Position numbers and translations under genes: made by a program
The notes under the pieces: model-generated
What the model saw: only the letters and a program-made list of their open reading frames with translations
What the model was told of the DNA's origin: nothing
Database searches by the model: none
DNA from: CAZAJS01 sp964485635
GTDB taxonomy: Bacteria > Pseudomonadota > Gammaproteobacteria > Francisellales > Francisellaceae
NCBI GenBank assembly: GCA_964485635.1
Contig: CAZAJS010000008.1
Coordinates: 1-29,641, forward strand
Direction: 5' to 3'
DNA: 29,641 nucleotides
Shown: piece after piece, positions 18,347 to 28,084 of the stretch
How positions within the stretch are numbered: position 1 is the stretch's first letter
Layout: every line of letters starts with the position of its first letter

Positions 18347-19773
18347 AGCGAACAAAAATTTTAGCAACAATGGGTCCGGCAAGTAATGATAAGGCAACAT
18401 TAACAGCTATGGTTAAAGCTGGTTTAAATGCTGTCCGATGTAATTTTTCTCATGGTGGGGCCGATGAACATCGGCAACGTGTGCAAATGGTTCGAGAAGT
18501 TGGACGTGAGAATGGGGTTTATTTAGGAATTTTAGGTGATTTACAAGGTCCTAAGATTCGTATATCCCGATTTCAAGAGGGTCAAATCGAGTTATCAAAA
18601 GATCAAACATTTACACTTGATGCGGAATTAGACGTTGATGCGGGTGATCAAACACAAGTGGGTATTGATTATAAAGACTTACCATCCGATGTGACTGCAG
18701 GGGATATCTTACTATTAGATGATGGTAAAATTGTTTTGCAGGTTGCATCAGTTGAGGGTGGTAAAATTCATTGTCAAGTCACCACAGCAGGCATTTTGTC
18801 TAATAACAAAGGCATTAATAAAAAAGGTGGCGGCTTATCAGCACCAGCGTTAACTGAAAAAGACAAACAAGATATTAAAATTGCGGCAAACTTAAACGTA
18901 GATTATGTTGCTGTGTCTTTTCCTCGAGATGCACAAGATATTGAACTAGCACGTGAATTGTTAAAGGAAGCTGGATCAACAGCAGGGGTCGTTGCAAAAA
19001 TTGAACGTATTGAGGCTGTAGAAAATATTGATAATATCATTAAGGCTTCGGATGCTGTAATGGTTGCCCGTGGTGATTTAGCCGTGGAAGTCGGAGATGA
19101 AAATGTTCCAGCGATTCAAAAAATGATTATTCAACGGACTCGCGAACTAGACCGTGTTTGTATTACTGCTACGCAAATGATGGAGTCGATGATTCATAAT
19201 GCATCACCTACCCGTGCAGAAGCCTCAGATGTGGCTAATGCTGTTTTTGATGGGACTGATGTTGTTATGCTTTCAGCTGAATCAGCAGTAGGGGATTATC
19301 CGGTTGAAACAGTTGCTGCAATGTCACGTATTTGTCAAGCTGCCGAGTCAAAAGCAGAAAATATTGCTGTTAAAGGAAATGTTGACCGTCGTTACAAGCG
19401 CATGGACAAGGCTATTGCCGTGGCTGCAATTCAGTTAGCTAACCATATTGATGTCAGTGCTATTATTTGTTTAACCGAATCAGGATCAACCCCTTTATGG
19501 ATGTCACGTTTAAATACAAATTTACCGATTTATGGACTATCTAGAAATCGCGATACATTAGGTAAAATGACATTGTTTCGAGGTGTGATACCGTTAAAGT
19601 TTGACTCAACAGGTATGCCACGTTTTTATGTAAATCGAGAAGCAGCTCGTGTTTTAGAAAAAAGACAAGTGGTTGAACAAGGTGATGCGATGATTTTAAC
19701 AAGTGGTGACCATATGGGCATTCATGGCGGAACGAATAAAATCAAAGTGATTCAAGCAGGTAATGTCGTATAA
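18343..19773 (+). CDS. pykA: Pyruvate kinase, PykA type
   Basis: Converts phosphoenolpyruvate and ADP to pyruvate and ATP. 476 residues, closest in wording to E. coli PykA (type II): [30 protein letters not shown] (about 65-74), [33 protein letters not shown] (about 217-226), [12 protein letters not shown] and [10 protein letters not shown] (about 274-283). The C-terminal allosteric-type domain is present. It starts within the pgk stop codon overlap; fba follows 21 bp later. Confidence 0.97.
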   Translation: MKRTKILATMGPASNDKATLTAMVKAGLNAVRCNFSHGGADEHRQRVQMVREVGRENGVYLGILGDLQGPKIRISRFQEGQIELSKDQTFTLDAELDVDAGDQTQVGIDYKDLPSDVTAGDILLLDDGKIVLQVASVEGGKIHCQVTTAGILSNNKGINKKGGGLSAPALTEKDKQDIKIAANLNVDYVAVSFPRDAQDIELARELLKEAGSTAGVVAKIERIEAVENIDNIIKASDAVMVARGDLAVEVGDENVPAIQKMIIQRTRELDRVCITATQMMESMIHNASPTRAEASDVANAVFDGTDVVMLSAESAVGDYPVETVAAMSRICQAAESKAENIAVKGNVDRRYKRMDKAIAVAAIQLANHIDVSAIICLTESGSTPLWMSRLNTNLPIYGLSRNRDTLGKMTLFRGVIPLKFDSTGMPRFYVNREAARVLEKRQVVEQGDAMILTSGDHMGIHGGTNKIKVIQAGNVV

Positions 19774-19794
19774 ATTAATTTAAAGGAGAGCATA

Positions 19795-20865
19795 ATGGCT
19801 TTAGTTTCATTGCGTCAATTATTAGATCATGCTGCAGAAAACCGATATGGAATTCCAGCATTTAATGTTAATAACTTAGAACAAGTACGGGCAGTTATGG
19901 AAGCGGCAAATGCCGTTAATTCACCGGTTATTTTACAAGCTTCTGCAGGTGCACGAAAATATGCTGGTGCTAATTTTATTCAGCATTTAGTTCAAGCTGC
20001 ATTAGCAGAATATCCACATATTCCTGTATGTATGCACCAAGATCATGGAACCTCTCCGGCAATTTGTCAGCAGGCAATCCAACTAGGTTTTTCATCAGTG
20101 ATGATGGATGGGTCTTTAAAATCTGATGGTAAAACGCCAGCGGATTATGACTATAATGTTCAGGTAACGCAAAAGGCCGTTGAAATGGCACATGCTTGTG
20201 GTGTTTCTGTTGAAGGGGAACTTGGTTGCTTAGGGTCGTTAGAAACAGGAAAAGCAGATAAAGAAGATGGTGTTGGAGCTGATGGAACATTGTCTCGTGA
20301 TCAACTTCTAACAGATCCAGAAGAAGCGGCTGCATTTGTACAAGAGACTCAAGTAGATGCCTTAGCAATTGCAATCGGGACCAGCCATGGAGCATATAAG
20401 TTTACACAGCCACCAACAGGTGAGATTTTAGCTATTGAGCAAGTTAAAAAAATTCACGCCCGTTTACCTGATACACATTTAGTCATGCATGGAGCTTCAT
20501 CAGTACCACAAGATTGGTTAAGCATTATTAATGATTATGGTGGCCAAATTCCAGAAACTTATGGTGTTCCAGTTTCTGAAATTCAAGAAGCCATTCAGCA
20601 TGGCGTTCGAAAAGTCAATATTGATACGGATTTACGCCTTGCTGCAACAGGGGCGGTTCGACGCTTTTTAGCACAAAATCCAGCACAGTTTGACCCGCGT
20701 AAATATAATATAGTGGCCAAAGAAGCCATGTCTGAAATTTGTAAAGCACGTTTTCAAGCATTTGGTTCAGCTGGCCAAGCAAGCAAAATTAAACCAATGG
20801 CATTAGAAAAAATGCATCAGCAATATTTGACAGGTGCATTAAAACCACGAGTTCAAACTGCATAA
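19795..20865 (+). CDS. fba: Fructose-bisphosphate aldolase, class II (Calvin-cycle subtype)
   Basis: Zinc aldolase joining dihydroxyacetone phosphate and glyceraldehyde-3-phosphate. 356 residues. Metal and catalytic residues: CMHQDHG (His81, Asp83, His84), GTSHGAYKF (His198), VMHGASSVP (His232), then VNIDTDLR, which binds substrate phosphate. Opening [27 protein letters not shown] is characteristic of the Calvin-cycle subtype, which occurs in many non-autotrophs too. GGAG at 19786-19789 precedes the ATG. Last gene of the operon; no strong terminator follows, only a weak AT hairpin at 20894-20910. Confidence 0.98.
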   Translation: MALVSLRQLLDHAAENRYGIPAFNVNNLEQVRAVMEAANAVNSPVILQASAGARKYAGANFIQHLVQAALAEYPHIPVCMHQDHGTSPAICQQAIQLGFSSVMMDGSLKSDGKTPADYDYNVQVTQKAVEMAHACGVSVEGELGCLGSLETGKADKEDGVGADGTLSRDQLLTDPEEAAAFVQETQVDALAIAIGTSHGAYKFTQPPTGEILAIEQVKKIHARLPDTHLVMHGASSVPQDWLSIINDYGGQIPETYGVPVSEIQEAIQHGVRKVNIDTDLRLAATGAVRRFLAQNPAQFDPRKYNIVAKEAMSEICKARFQAFGSAGQASKIKPMALEKMHQQYLTGALKPRVQTA

Positions 20866-20890
20866 ACATGATTTTTCTTGTAAAATAGGC

Positions 20891-20918
20891 TTGCATTTTT
20901 AAATGTTTTTCTTATAAT
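20891..20918 (+). promoter_or_regulatory. Promoter of tRNA-Val
   Basis: TTGCAT (20891-20896), 16-bp spacer, perfect TATAAT (20913-20918). The predicted start near 20925 is just before the mature tRNA end at 20928, so the 5' leader would be only a few nucleotides. The -35 is weak. Confidence 0.62.
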
Positions 20919-20927
20919 AAAAACTAC

Positions 20928-21006
20928 GCTCGCTTAGCTCAGTTTTGGTTAGAGTACTACCTTGACATGGTAGGGGTCACTGGTTCGAGTCCAGTAGCGA
21001 GCACCA
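20928..21006 (+). tRNA. tRNA-Val (GAC anticodon)
   Basis: Cloverleaf found by eye: acceptor GCTCGCT/AGCGAGC fully paired, D-arm GCTC...GAGT, anticodon stem CTACC/GGTAG with loop TTGACAT (anticodon GAC, reads GUC/GUU), T-arm ACTGG-TTCGAGT-CCAGT, discriminator A at 21003 and an encoded CCA at 21004-21006. It stands alone between fba and the catalase gene, with its own promoter. Confidence 0.96.
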
Positions 21007-21074
21007 TTTTGATCTAATATATTTTTTGTTTTTCATAATTTTTTATCGACTTATTCGGCAATTGCTATTGATAA

Positions 21075-21122
21075 GCACCTGTCTGTTTTTTTCAGCACCT
21101 GTCTGTTTTTTTCAGCACCTGT
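21075..21122. repeat. 20-bp tandem repeat upstream of catalase gene
   Basis: Unit GCACCTGTCTGTTTTTTTCA occurs twice without mismatch (21075-21094, 21095-21114), followed by a partial copy GCACCTGT (21115-21122). It ends 54 bp before the catalase start and covers the -35 region of a candidate -10 TAAAAT (21127-21132). The 20-bp period equals about two helical turns, so equivalent bases face the same side of the DNA. Confidence 0.97.
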
Positions 21123-21126
21123 GACG

Positions 21127-21132
21127 TAAAAT
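21127..21132 (+). promoter_or_regulatory. Possible -10 element of the catalase promoter
   Basis: TAAAAT directly after the tandem repeat; the position 17 bp upstream holds TGTTTT within the repeat, a poor -35. This would fit an activator-dependent promoter. The predicted leader is about 38 nt and contains a small hairpin TTATG/CATAA (21153-21166) next to the AAGGAG ribosome-binding site. Confidence 0.4.
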
Positions 21133-21176
21133 ACGACATTTCAAAGAGTGTTTTATGAACGCATAAGGAGCGAATA

Positions 21177-22646
21177 ATGTCTCAAGACACACCAAAGAAT
21201 CAACCATTAACGCATGTGACAGGATGTCCGGTTGCCGATAACCAAAATTCAATGACAGCCGGGCCACGAGGCCCTTTATTGATGCAAGATATTTGGTTTT
21301 TAGAAAAACTAGCTCATTTTGATCGAGAAGTGATTCCTGAACGACGTATGCACGCGAAAGGTTCTGGGGCCTATGGGACATTCACCGTTACCAATGATAT
21401 TAGCCAGTATACAAAAGCCGCATTATTTTCAAAGGTAGGTCAACAAACCCCGTGTTTTATGCGCTTTTCAACAGTGGCAGGTGAGCGTGGAGCAGCAGAT
21501 GCAGAGCGCGATATTCGAGGCTTTGCAGTTAAATTTTATACCCAAGAAGGGAATTGGGACTTAGTTGGAAATAATACGCCCGTGTTTTTTTTACGGGATC
21601 CACTTAAATTTCCAGATTTAAATCACGCTGTTAAGCGAGATCCAAAAACAAATATGCGAAGTGCGCAAAATAATTGGGATTTTTGGACATTACTACCAGA
21701 AGCCTTGCATCAAATCACCATTGTTATGAGTGATAGAGGGATTCCAAAAAGTTATCGGCATATGCATGGATTTGGTAGTCATACGTTTAGTTTTATTAAT
21801 CATGACAATGAGCGTTATTGGGTTAAATTCCACTTTAAAAGCGAGCAAGGCATTGAAAACTTAACAAATCAACAAGCTGAACAAGTAATTGCAAAAGATC
21901 GAGAAAGTCATCAACGTGATTTGTTTGAAGCCATTGAGCGCAAAGCATATCCACGCTGGCGCTTAAAAGTTCAAATTATGCCAGAAAAAGAGGCAAATGA
22001 TTACCATATTCATCCGTTTGACTTAACAAAAGTGTGGCCTCATAAAGACTATCCATTGATAGAAGTTGGTGTGCTTGAATTAAATCAAAATCCAGATAAT
22101 TATCATGCCGAAGTTGAGCAAGCAGCATTTAATCCAGCTGCAATTGTACCAGGAATTGGTTTTTCTCCGGATAAAATGCTACAAGGGCGTTTGTTTTCAT
22201 ATGGGGATGCGCAACGTTATCGGCTAGGCGTGAATCATCATCAAATTCCAGTGAATCAGCCCGTTTGCCCTGTTAATAGCTTTCATCGTGACGGCAGTAT
22301 GCGAGTAGATGGCAACCAAGGCAGTACAAAAGGTTATGAGCCCAATGGCCTAGATTTATGGCAAACACAGCAACACGTGAGTGAACCGGCATTAGATTTA
22401 GAAGGTGCTGCTGGGCATTGGGATTTTCGTCAAGATGATGCTGATTACTATCAGCAACCGGGAGATTTATTTCGTTTAATGTCATCAGCCGAACAACAGC
22501 GCTTATTTCAAACAACAGCAGCAGAAATGCAGGATGTAGATTTAACGGTTCAACAACGGCATATTTATAATTGCTATCAAGCGGATCCTGCTTATGGTCA
22601 AGGTGTTGCCGATGCATTAAATATTGATTTACAGGATGTTATCTAG
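21177..22646 (+). CDS. katA: Monofunctional haem catalase, small-subunit type
   Basis: Dismutates hydrogen peroxide. 489 residues, the usual small-subunit (clade 3-like) length. Catalytic His59 in [12 protein letters not shown], Asn132 in [11 protein letters not shown], and haem-ligand Tyr342 in [12 protein letters not shown]; the [13 protein letters not shown] block is also intact. No signal peptide, so cytosolic. AAGGAG at 21165-21170 precedes ATG 21177. Upstream are the 20-bp tandem repeats and tRNA-Val; no adjacent oxyR or other regulator is visible. The gene looks monocistronic, with 131 bp to the next gene. Confidence 0.97.
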   Translation: MSQDTPKNQPLTHVTGCPVADNQNSMTAGPRGPLLMQDIWFLEKLAHFDREVIPERRMHAKGSGAYGTFTVTNDISQYTKAALFSKVGQQTPCFMRFSTVAGERGAADAERDIRGFAVKFYTQEGNWDLVGNNTPVFFLRDPLKFPDLNHAVKRDPKTNMRSAQNNWDFWTLLPEALHQITIVMSDRGIPKSYRHMHGFGSHTFSFINHDNERYWVKFHFKSEQGIENLTNQQAEQVIAKDRESHQRDLFEAIERKAYPRWRLKVQIMPEKEANDYHIHPFDLTKVWPHKDYPLIEVGVLELNQNPDNYHAEVEQAAFNPAAIVPGIGFSPDKMLQGRLFSYGDAQRYRLGVNHHQIPVNQPVCPVNSFHRDGSMRVDGNQGSTKGYEPNGLDLWQTQQHVSEPALDLEGAAGHWDFRQDDADYYQQPGDLFRLMSSAEQQRLFQTTAAEMQDVDLTVQQRHIYNCYQADPAYGQGVADALNIDLQDVI

Positions 22647-22715
22647 AAAATCATATTAAATGTTAAATAAGCCTTTATTTTCTGTTAAATATTCTAATTT
22701 AAGTTTTTTCTACTA

Positions 22716-22744
22716 TTGCATTCCTTATCACAATTCGCTAAATT
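22716..22744 (+). promoter_or_regulatory. Promoter of the POT transporter gene
   Basis: TTGCAT (22716-22721), 17-bp spacer, TAAATT (22739-22744) preceded by GC. The same TTGCAT hexamer is used at the tRNA-Val promoter. Start predicted near 22751, giving a leader of about 27 nt to the ATG at 22778. Confidence 0.5.
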
Positions 22745-22777
22745 AAAAAATGAAGTGAATGAATGTGGTGGATGATT

Positions 22778-24337
22778 ATGAATCAAAAGATAGAAACAAA
22801 TTCAATGGGACTATCAAAACCTTTTTGGGTCGTCTGGGGTGTTGAGCTTTGGGAGCGTTTTGGTTATTACGGTGTTCAAGCCATTATTGCTTTGTACTTT
22901 GTTCAACAGTTAGGCTTTAGTGAAAAAGAATCTATGTATATTTTTGGGGCTTTTTCAGCGTTTGTCTTTGGTTTTGTTTGGATTGGTGGTTTTATTGGAG
23001 ATAATGTTTTAGGGGCAAAAAGAACGGTGATATTAGGCACCGTTGTTTTGTTATTAAGTTATATTGCTTTAGCATTAGCCGATCATAAAACTGTTTATTT
23101 TGCGTTAGGAGGAATTATTGTTGGTAATGCCTTGTTTAAAGCAAATCCATCTTCATTAATTTCTAAAATGTTTAAAAAAGGCGACCCACGTCTTGATGGT
23201 GCCATGACGATGTATTACATGGCGATTAATGTGGGCTCTTTTGTGTCAATGTCTATTACGCCTGCTGTTTCAGAAGTTTATGGTTGGCATGCAGCTTTTT
23301 GGATTTGTGCGGCAGGCTTATTTTTAGGACTGTTAAATTTTACTATTTTTTATCGTTTATTAGATGGCTTATCCACAAATGCTGGTCGTAAAGTGTTAAA
23401 TTGGAGCAAATTGTTTGTTGTGATTTGCTTATCTGCCATTGCGGTTGTTGCATTTGGCATTTTATTGCAGTATCCAATGCTATGTTTTGTTCTTGTTTAT
23501 ATTGTTGTTGCAATAGGATTTACTTACTTTTTATTCTTAGCATTTCGACAAAAGCCGGGAACAAGAGCGCGAATGCTCATTGCTTTTATTTTAATGATTG
23601 AAGCGGTCATTTTTTATGTGTTATATAATCAAATGCCAACTTCTTTGACATTTTTTGCACAAAACAATATCAATAATAATATTTTGGGCTTTCAGTTGTC
23701 CCCAGCGCAATATCAAGTATTGAATCCATTTTTTATTGTCTTGTTTTCTCCGTTGTTAGCGATATTTTATAAAAGTATTAAAAGTACGCATGCCACAAAA
23801 TTTTGTATCGGCATGACATTCTGTGGTTTGGCGTTTCTTTCTTTATTTTTTGCACGTTGGACAAGTTCAATTGTTTTAGCACAACCATGGTGGACAGCAA
23901 CGATGGCTAGCCCAGTTGGTATGTCAGCCTGGTCATTTGATGTTGGTTTGTCTAGTCCATGGTGGCTTGTGCTTTCTTATGCACTACAAGCCATTGGCGA
24001 ACTATTAGTCTCTGGATTAGGTTTAGCGATGGTGGCAGAGTTATGCCCAGCAGCTTTTTCAGGGTTTGTCATGGGTGTATGGTTTTTAACGTCAATGCTT
24101 GCAGGGCCTATTGGTGCTAAGGTGGGAGGTTTAACCTCAGTGCCAACTGATGTGTATATGACAACGGCAATGTCATTAGAGCGCTATACGCAAGTATTTG
24201 GTTGGATTGGTCTAGTGGTCTTAGGAGTGGCATTATTGATGTGGATCATTCGCCCATTGTTAAATAAATTTATTAACGTTCCTGAACATGGCCCTGAAAA
24301 TCATGAGGCCTTAGATACGATTGAACCACATTCATAG
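22778..24337 (+). CDS. Proton-coupled di/tripeptide transporter (POT/PTR2 family)
   Basis: Inner-membrane symporter importing small peptides with protons, resembling E. coli DtpA. Start at 22778 (519 residues) is preferred: it gives MNQKIETNSMGLSKPF and has a GGTGGAT 5-6 nt upstream; in-frame ATGs at 22763 and 22772 are alternatives. The family motif ExxERFxYYG is intact (Glu23, Glu26, Arg27, Phe28, Tyr30, Tyr31, Gly32), followed by GGFIGDNVLGAKRTV and GNALFKANPSSL...DPRLDGAMTMYYMAINVGSF, the PTR2 signatures. 12-14 hydrophobic segments are visible. Peptide import would suit an amino-acid-requiring organism. Monocistronic with a strong terminator. Confidence 0.94.
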   Translation: MNQKIETNSMGLSKPFWVVWGVELWERFGYYGVQAIIALYFVQQLGFSEKESMYIFGAFSAFVFGFVWIGGFIGDNVLGAKRTVILGTVVLLLSYIALALADHKTVYFALGGIIVGNALFKANPSSLISKMFKKGDPRLDGAMTMYYMAINVGSFVSMSITPAVSEVYGWHAAFWICAAGLFLGLLNFTIFYRLLDGLSTNAGRKVLNWSKLFVVICLSAIAVVAFGILLQYPMLCFVLVYIVVAIGFTYFLFLAFRQKPGTRARMLIAFILMIEAVIFYVLYNQMPTSLTFFAQNNINNNILGFQLSPAQYQVLNPFFIVLFSPLLAIFYKSIKSTHATKFCIGMTFCGLAFLSLFFARWTSSIVLAQPWWTATMASPVGMSAWSFDVGLSSPWWLVLSYALQAIGELLVSGLGLAMVAELCPAAFSGFVMGVWFLTSMLAGPIGAKVGGLTSVPTDVYMTTAMSLERYTQVFGWIGLVVLGVALLMWIIRPLLNKFINVPEHGPENHEALDTIEPHS

Positions 24338-24362
24338 AAATGACTTGAACAATGATACTCTT

Positions 24363-24386
24363 AAACCAGCGATTGCTGGTTTTTTT
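24363..24386 (+). terminator. Rho-independent terminator after POT transporter gene
   Basis: An 8-bp stem AAACCAGC (24363-24370) / GCTGGTTT (24375-24382) with a GATT tetraloop, followed by more T residues. It lies 25 bp after the stop codon and separates this gene from glyS. Confidence 0.92.
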
Positions 24387-24483
24387 GTCTTGATATAACG
24401 AATTCTAGGATCACAATGATGGTTCTAATGCCTAAAATCGGTTAAAATAATTTTGTGATTGCAATAGGAAGGTAAATGCCAAT

Positions 24484-26547
24484 ATGGGACAAACATTATT
24501 ATTTGAATTAGGAACAGAAGAGTTACCTGCAAGTGAATTAAAGGGGTTAATGGCAGAGTTATCGAGTCATTTTGAACAACAACTCAAAGAGCACCATTTA
24601 AATTACCAACAAGTCCATACATATGCAACGCCAAGGCGTTTAGCTTTAATGGTGACGGATTTAGCAACACAACAAACGGATCAAAATATCATAAAAGAAG
24701 GCCCCTTTGTTGGCCAAGCATTTGACCAGCAAGGACAGCCGACCCCTGCTGCGATTGGTTTTGCTAAATCATGTGGTGTAACCGTCGATCAGCTTGAACA
24801 ATTTAAACACTCTAAAGGCCTGCGTTTACGTTATAAAGCAACTCAACCAGGTCATGACACAGTTGAGATTGTCGGATCATTGTTAGAAAATGCAGTCAAA
24901 CAATTGCCTATCAAAAAAACAATGCGTTGGGCTGAAGGCACGTATGAATTTGTTCGCCCGGTTCACTGGGTTGTGTTATTGTTAGGACAACAAGTCATTG
25001 ATCATACTTTTTTTGGTTGCCAGAGTGGACAAATGACATTTGGGCATCGTGTACATGCCCCAGAACCGATCACTCTAACTACGGCAGATATTTATCCTGA
25101 AATTTTACAAAATCAAGGTTATGTGGTTCCAGATTGGTCTGAGCGTAAAGCCATGATTCAAGCGCAAGCTGAAGCCTTGGCACATTCAAATGAAACTATT
25201 ATTTTAAATGATGCGATTGTTGAAGAAGTCACAGCCTTAGTTGAGTGGCCAACAGCGATTCGATGCCAATTTAATTCAGACTTTTTGAAAGTGCCTCAAG
25301 AAGCGTTAATTTCAGCGATGGAATCACATCAAAAATGTTTTGGTATTATTGATCAATCACAACAAAAGTTAACGAATGCTTTTATTGCAGTTAGTAACAT
25401 TGTAAGTCAACAACCTAGTTTGGTTATTAAAGGCAATGAAAAAGTTATGTCAGCACGTTTATCAGATGCAAACTTTTTCTACCAACAGGACCAAAGACAA
25501 CCACTAGAAGGATTCTTAGAAGCTTTAAAATCCGTTACCTTTCAACAACAATTAGGCAGTGTTTATCAGCGTTGTGTTCGAATTGCCCATATAGCAGAAC
25601 ATATTGCGGATCATATCGGTGCGAATGCTCAACAAGCAAAACGTGCTGGTTATTTATCTAAAGCTGATTTAATGACAGAAATGGTTTTTGAATTTAGTCA
25701 TTTACAAGGCATTATGGGGGGGTATTATGCCAAGCTCAGTGGTGAAGCTAAACCAGTATGTCAAGCTATTCAACAGCAATATTGGCCAAAACAATCCGGC
25801 GGTAGATTACCTGAAACACCCGTGGCACAATGTGTAGCATTAGCTGAAAAAATGGATACGTTAGTTGGAATTTTTGGTATTAAGCAAGCTCCGACAGGCA
25901 ATAAAGATCCATTTGCATTACGCCGTGCAGCTATTGGTGTTCTACGTATTTTAAAAGAAACACCATTATCTTTATCATTAACATCATTAATTGATACGGT
26001 AACAAAGCAGTATGGTGATCGGATCGCCTTTCCGAGAGATGATTTAATGACATTTTTTGCAGAACGTTTACGTCAATTATATAAAGAAGCTGGTGTTAAA
26101 AGCGAGATTTTTGCATCGGTATATGCTAATGGATTAGATAATGTTGCTGACTTTGATCAACGCATTCAGGCGGTTTTGATGTTTCTCCAACATCCAGCAG
26201 CACAAAACTTAATACAAATGAATAAGCGTGTATCCAATTTATTAAATAAATATGATCAACCAATTGATGATGCCGTGATTCATGCTGATTTATTTAAACA
26301 ACCGGCTGAGACACAATTATATCAAACAATGACTGAAGCAATAGGAAAAGTTAAACAATTTGTCAATCAGGTGGATTATGCCTCTGCATTGCAATATTTA
26401 GCTAGTCTACAGCCGACTGTTGATGATTTTTTTCAAAATGTTATGGTCATGGCAGAGGACGATTCAATTCGTGCCAATCGATTAGCATTGTTAGCACTTG
26501 TGGCAAATTGTTTTGAGCAAATTGCCAATATTGCTTATTTAGCCTGA
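24484..26547 (+). CDS. glyS: Glycyl-tRNA synthetase beta subunit
   Basis: Beta chain of the alpha2beta2 glycyl-tRNA synthetase; binds tRNA and works with the catalytic alpha chain GlyQ. 687 residues (E. coli GlyS 689), opening TLLFELGTEELPASEL, with KTMRWAEGTYEFVRPVHWVV, ESHQKCFGI, RLSDANFFYQQD and GNKDPFALRRAAIGVLRIL in order and an anticodon-binding C-terminus. AGGAAGG at 24467-24473 precedes ATG 24484. glyQ, usually adjacent, is not next to it here. No clear promoter found; TAAAAT at 24443-24448 lacks a good -35. zwf begins 16 bp after the stop. Confidence 0.97.
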   Translation: MGQTLLFELGTEELPASELKGLMAELSSHFEQQLKEHHLNYQQVHTYATPRRLALMVTDLATQQTDQNIIKEGPFVGQAFDQQGQPTPAAIGFAKSCGVTVDQLEQFKHSKGLRLRYKATQPGHDTVEIVGSLLENAVKQLPIKKTMRWAEGTYEFVRPVHWVVLLLGQQVIDHTFFGCQSGQMTFGHRVHAPEPITLTTADIYPEILQNQGYVVPDWSERKAMIQAQAEALAHSNETIILNDAIVEEVTALVEWPTAIRCQFNSDFLKVPQEALISAMESHQKCFGIIDQSQQKLTNAFIAVSNIVSQQPSLVIKGNEKVMSARLSDANFFYQQDQRQPLEGFLEALKSVTFQQQLGSVYQRCVRIAHIAEHIADHIGANAQQAKRAGYLSKADLMTEMVFEFSHLQGIMGGYYAKLSGEAKPVCQAIQQQYWPKQSGGRLPETPVAQCVALAEKMDTLVGIFGIKQAPTGNKDPFALRRAAIGVLRILKETPLSLSLTSLIDTVTKQYGDRIAFPRDDLMTFFAERLRQLYKEAGVKSEIFASVYANGLDNVADFDQRIQAVLMFLQHPAAQNLIQMNKRVSNLLNKYDQPIDDAVIHADLFKQPAETQLYQTMTEAIGKVKQFVNQVDYASALQYLASLQPTVDDFFQNVMVMAEDDSIRANRLALLALVANCFEQIANIAYLA

Positions 26548-26563
26548 TAAAAGGAGATCGAAG

Positions 26564-28084
26564 GTGGATCAATTTGCTAAATCAACCGGTGTGATTGTTA
26601 TTTTTGGTGCTTCAGGGGATTTAACACAACGAAAATTACTTCCTGCTATTGGCCATTTAAATGCCCAAGGATTGTTGCCTCATTATAAAATTCTGGGGGT
26701 TGCACGAGATGAAATGCAACATCACACATTTCGTCAACTTGTTTGTCAAGTATTGCCTGAAAAAGCACAAGCATTGGTCCAAGATATTTATTACCATGCC
26801 ATGGATGTTGAGAATCGTTTTGCCTATGAAACATTGAAAGCGCGCATTCGTGAATTACAAGCAGCCCATGGATTACAGGATAATATTTTATTTTATCTAT
26901 CTACACCACCGGATTTATATTATGTGATTCCACAATATCTAGCGCAAATTGGATTGAATCGTCAGGTGGAGCATGGCTTTAAACGTTTGGTGATTGAAAA
27001 ACCTTTTGGTCATGATCAAGCATCAGCAGAATGCTTAAATAGCCACCTTAAGCAATTTTATCGAGAGTCACAATTGTTTCGAATCGACCATTACCTTGGC
27101 AAAGAGACAGTGCAAAATTTATTAGTATTACGATTTGCCAATGCGATGTTTGAGCCATTGTGGAATGCCCAATATATTGAAAATATCCAAATTTATGCCA
27201 ATGAATCTCTCGGGGTTGGTTCGCGTGGGGCGTATTATGAACAAAATGGTGTACTTAAAGATATGGTCCAAAACCATTTACTACAACTATTAGCGCTTGT
27301 AGCAATGGAGCCACCTGCTAAAATTAATGCCTATTCAATTCGCAATGAGACATTGAAAGTATTACAATCAATTCGACGTTGGACCGATCCAAAGCAAATC
27401 GCATCAAATGTGGTCGTTGGCCAATATATTGAAGGTTGTATTCAGGGAAATTATAAAAATGCCTATCGTCAATCTGATAATGTTGCAGCAGATTCGATCA
27501 CGCCGACCTTTGTTGCGATGCGTCTTTTTGTTGATAGCTGGCGATGGCAAGGTGTTCCTTTTTATTTAAGAACTGGTAAACGTCTAGCATGTCGGGCTTC
27601 TGAAATTGTTATTAATTTTAAAAAAACGCCCCATCCATTTTTTTCTAAAGTCCAACAAGTTTCTGGCTATCAAAATCAATTAGTGATTCGGATTCAGCCT
27701 GATGAAGGAATTAAATTGACATTTGCCGTCAAACAGCCAGGAGCAGGCTTTAAAACACATGAAGTGGATATGGGCTTTTTTTATAATGCCTTTTCGCAGC
27801 AAACAATGCCGGAGGCATATGAGCGTTTAATTTTAGATGCATTACAAGGGGATGGAACATTGTTTGCGCGCCATGATGCAGTTGAAGCTTGTTGGCATAT
27901 TATTGATCCTATTGTTCAACACTTTCAAAAAGTAGGGCAACAAGCACTTGAATTTTACCCAAGTGGTAGCTTTGGGCCGGCTGCATCTGATACGATGTTA
28001 GCTGATTATCAGCACCAATGGCGTAATCCGTCATCCCAGTTTAATATTTCACAACAGGCAAGGAAAGTTTGTCATGAAGATTAA
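26564..28084 (+). CDS. zwf: Glucose-6-phosphate 1-dehydrogenase (GTG start)
   Basis: Oxidises glucose-6-phosphate to 6-phosphogluconolactone, making NADPH. 506 residues. N-terminal nucleotide-binding IFGASGDLTQRKLLPA (about 13-28), EKPFGHD, and the active-site RIDHYLGKE with His176. GTG 26564 is the start: AAGGAG at 26551-26556 lies 7 nt upstream, and the resulting N-terminus matches the family. It overlaps pgl by 11 bp, so the first two oxidative pentose phosphate steps are coupled. edd and eda do not follow. Confidence 0.97.
   Translation: MDQFAKSTGVIVIFGASGDLTQRKLLPAIGHLNAQGLLPHYKILGVARDEMQHHTFRQLVCQVLPEKAQALVQDIYYHAMDVENRFAYETLKARIRELQAAHGLQDNILFYLSTPPDLYYVIPQYLAQIGLNRQVEHGFKRLVIEKPFGHDQASAECLNSHLKQFYRESQLFRIDHYLGKETVQNLLVLRFANAMFEPLWNAQYIENIQIYANESLGVGSRGAYYEQNGVLKDMVQNHLLQLLALVAMEPPAKINAYSIRNETLKVLQSIRRWTDPKQIASNVVVGQYIEGCIQGNYKNAYRQSDNVAADSITPTFVAMRLFVDSWRWQGVPFYLRTGKRLACRASEIVINFKKTPHPFFSKVQQVSGYQNQLVIRIQPDEGIKLTFAVKQPGAGFKTHEVDMGFFYNAFSQQTMPEAYERLILDALQGDGTLFARHDAVEACWHIIDPIVQHFQKVGQQALEFYPSGSFGPAASDTMLADYQHQWRNPSSQFNISQQARKVCHED

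Noticed and set aside
19976..20395. Minus-strand ORF of 139 residues inside fba
   Set aside because: Low-complexity Leu/His translation fully antisense to a conserved enzyme.
20894..20910. CATTT/AAATG hairpin plus T5 as the fba terminator
   Set aside because: A 5-bp A-T stem is too weak, and the stretch overlaps the tRNA-Val promoter.
20928..21122. tRNA-Val 3' end and the nearby GCACCTGT repeats as a phage attachment site pair
   Set aside because: Only about six bases (AGCACC) are shared and no integrase or mobile gene is present.
22273..22617. Minus-strand ORF of 114 residues inside the catalase gene
   Set aside because: Fully antisense to a conserved catalase C-terminus; His/Leu-rich translation is typical of an antisense shadow.
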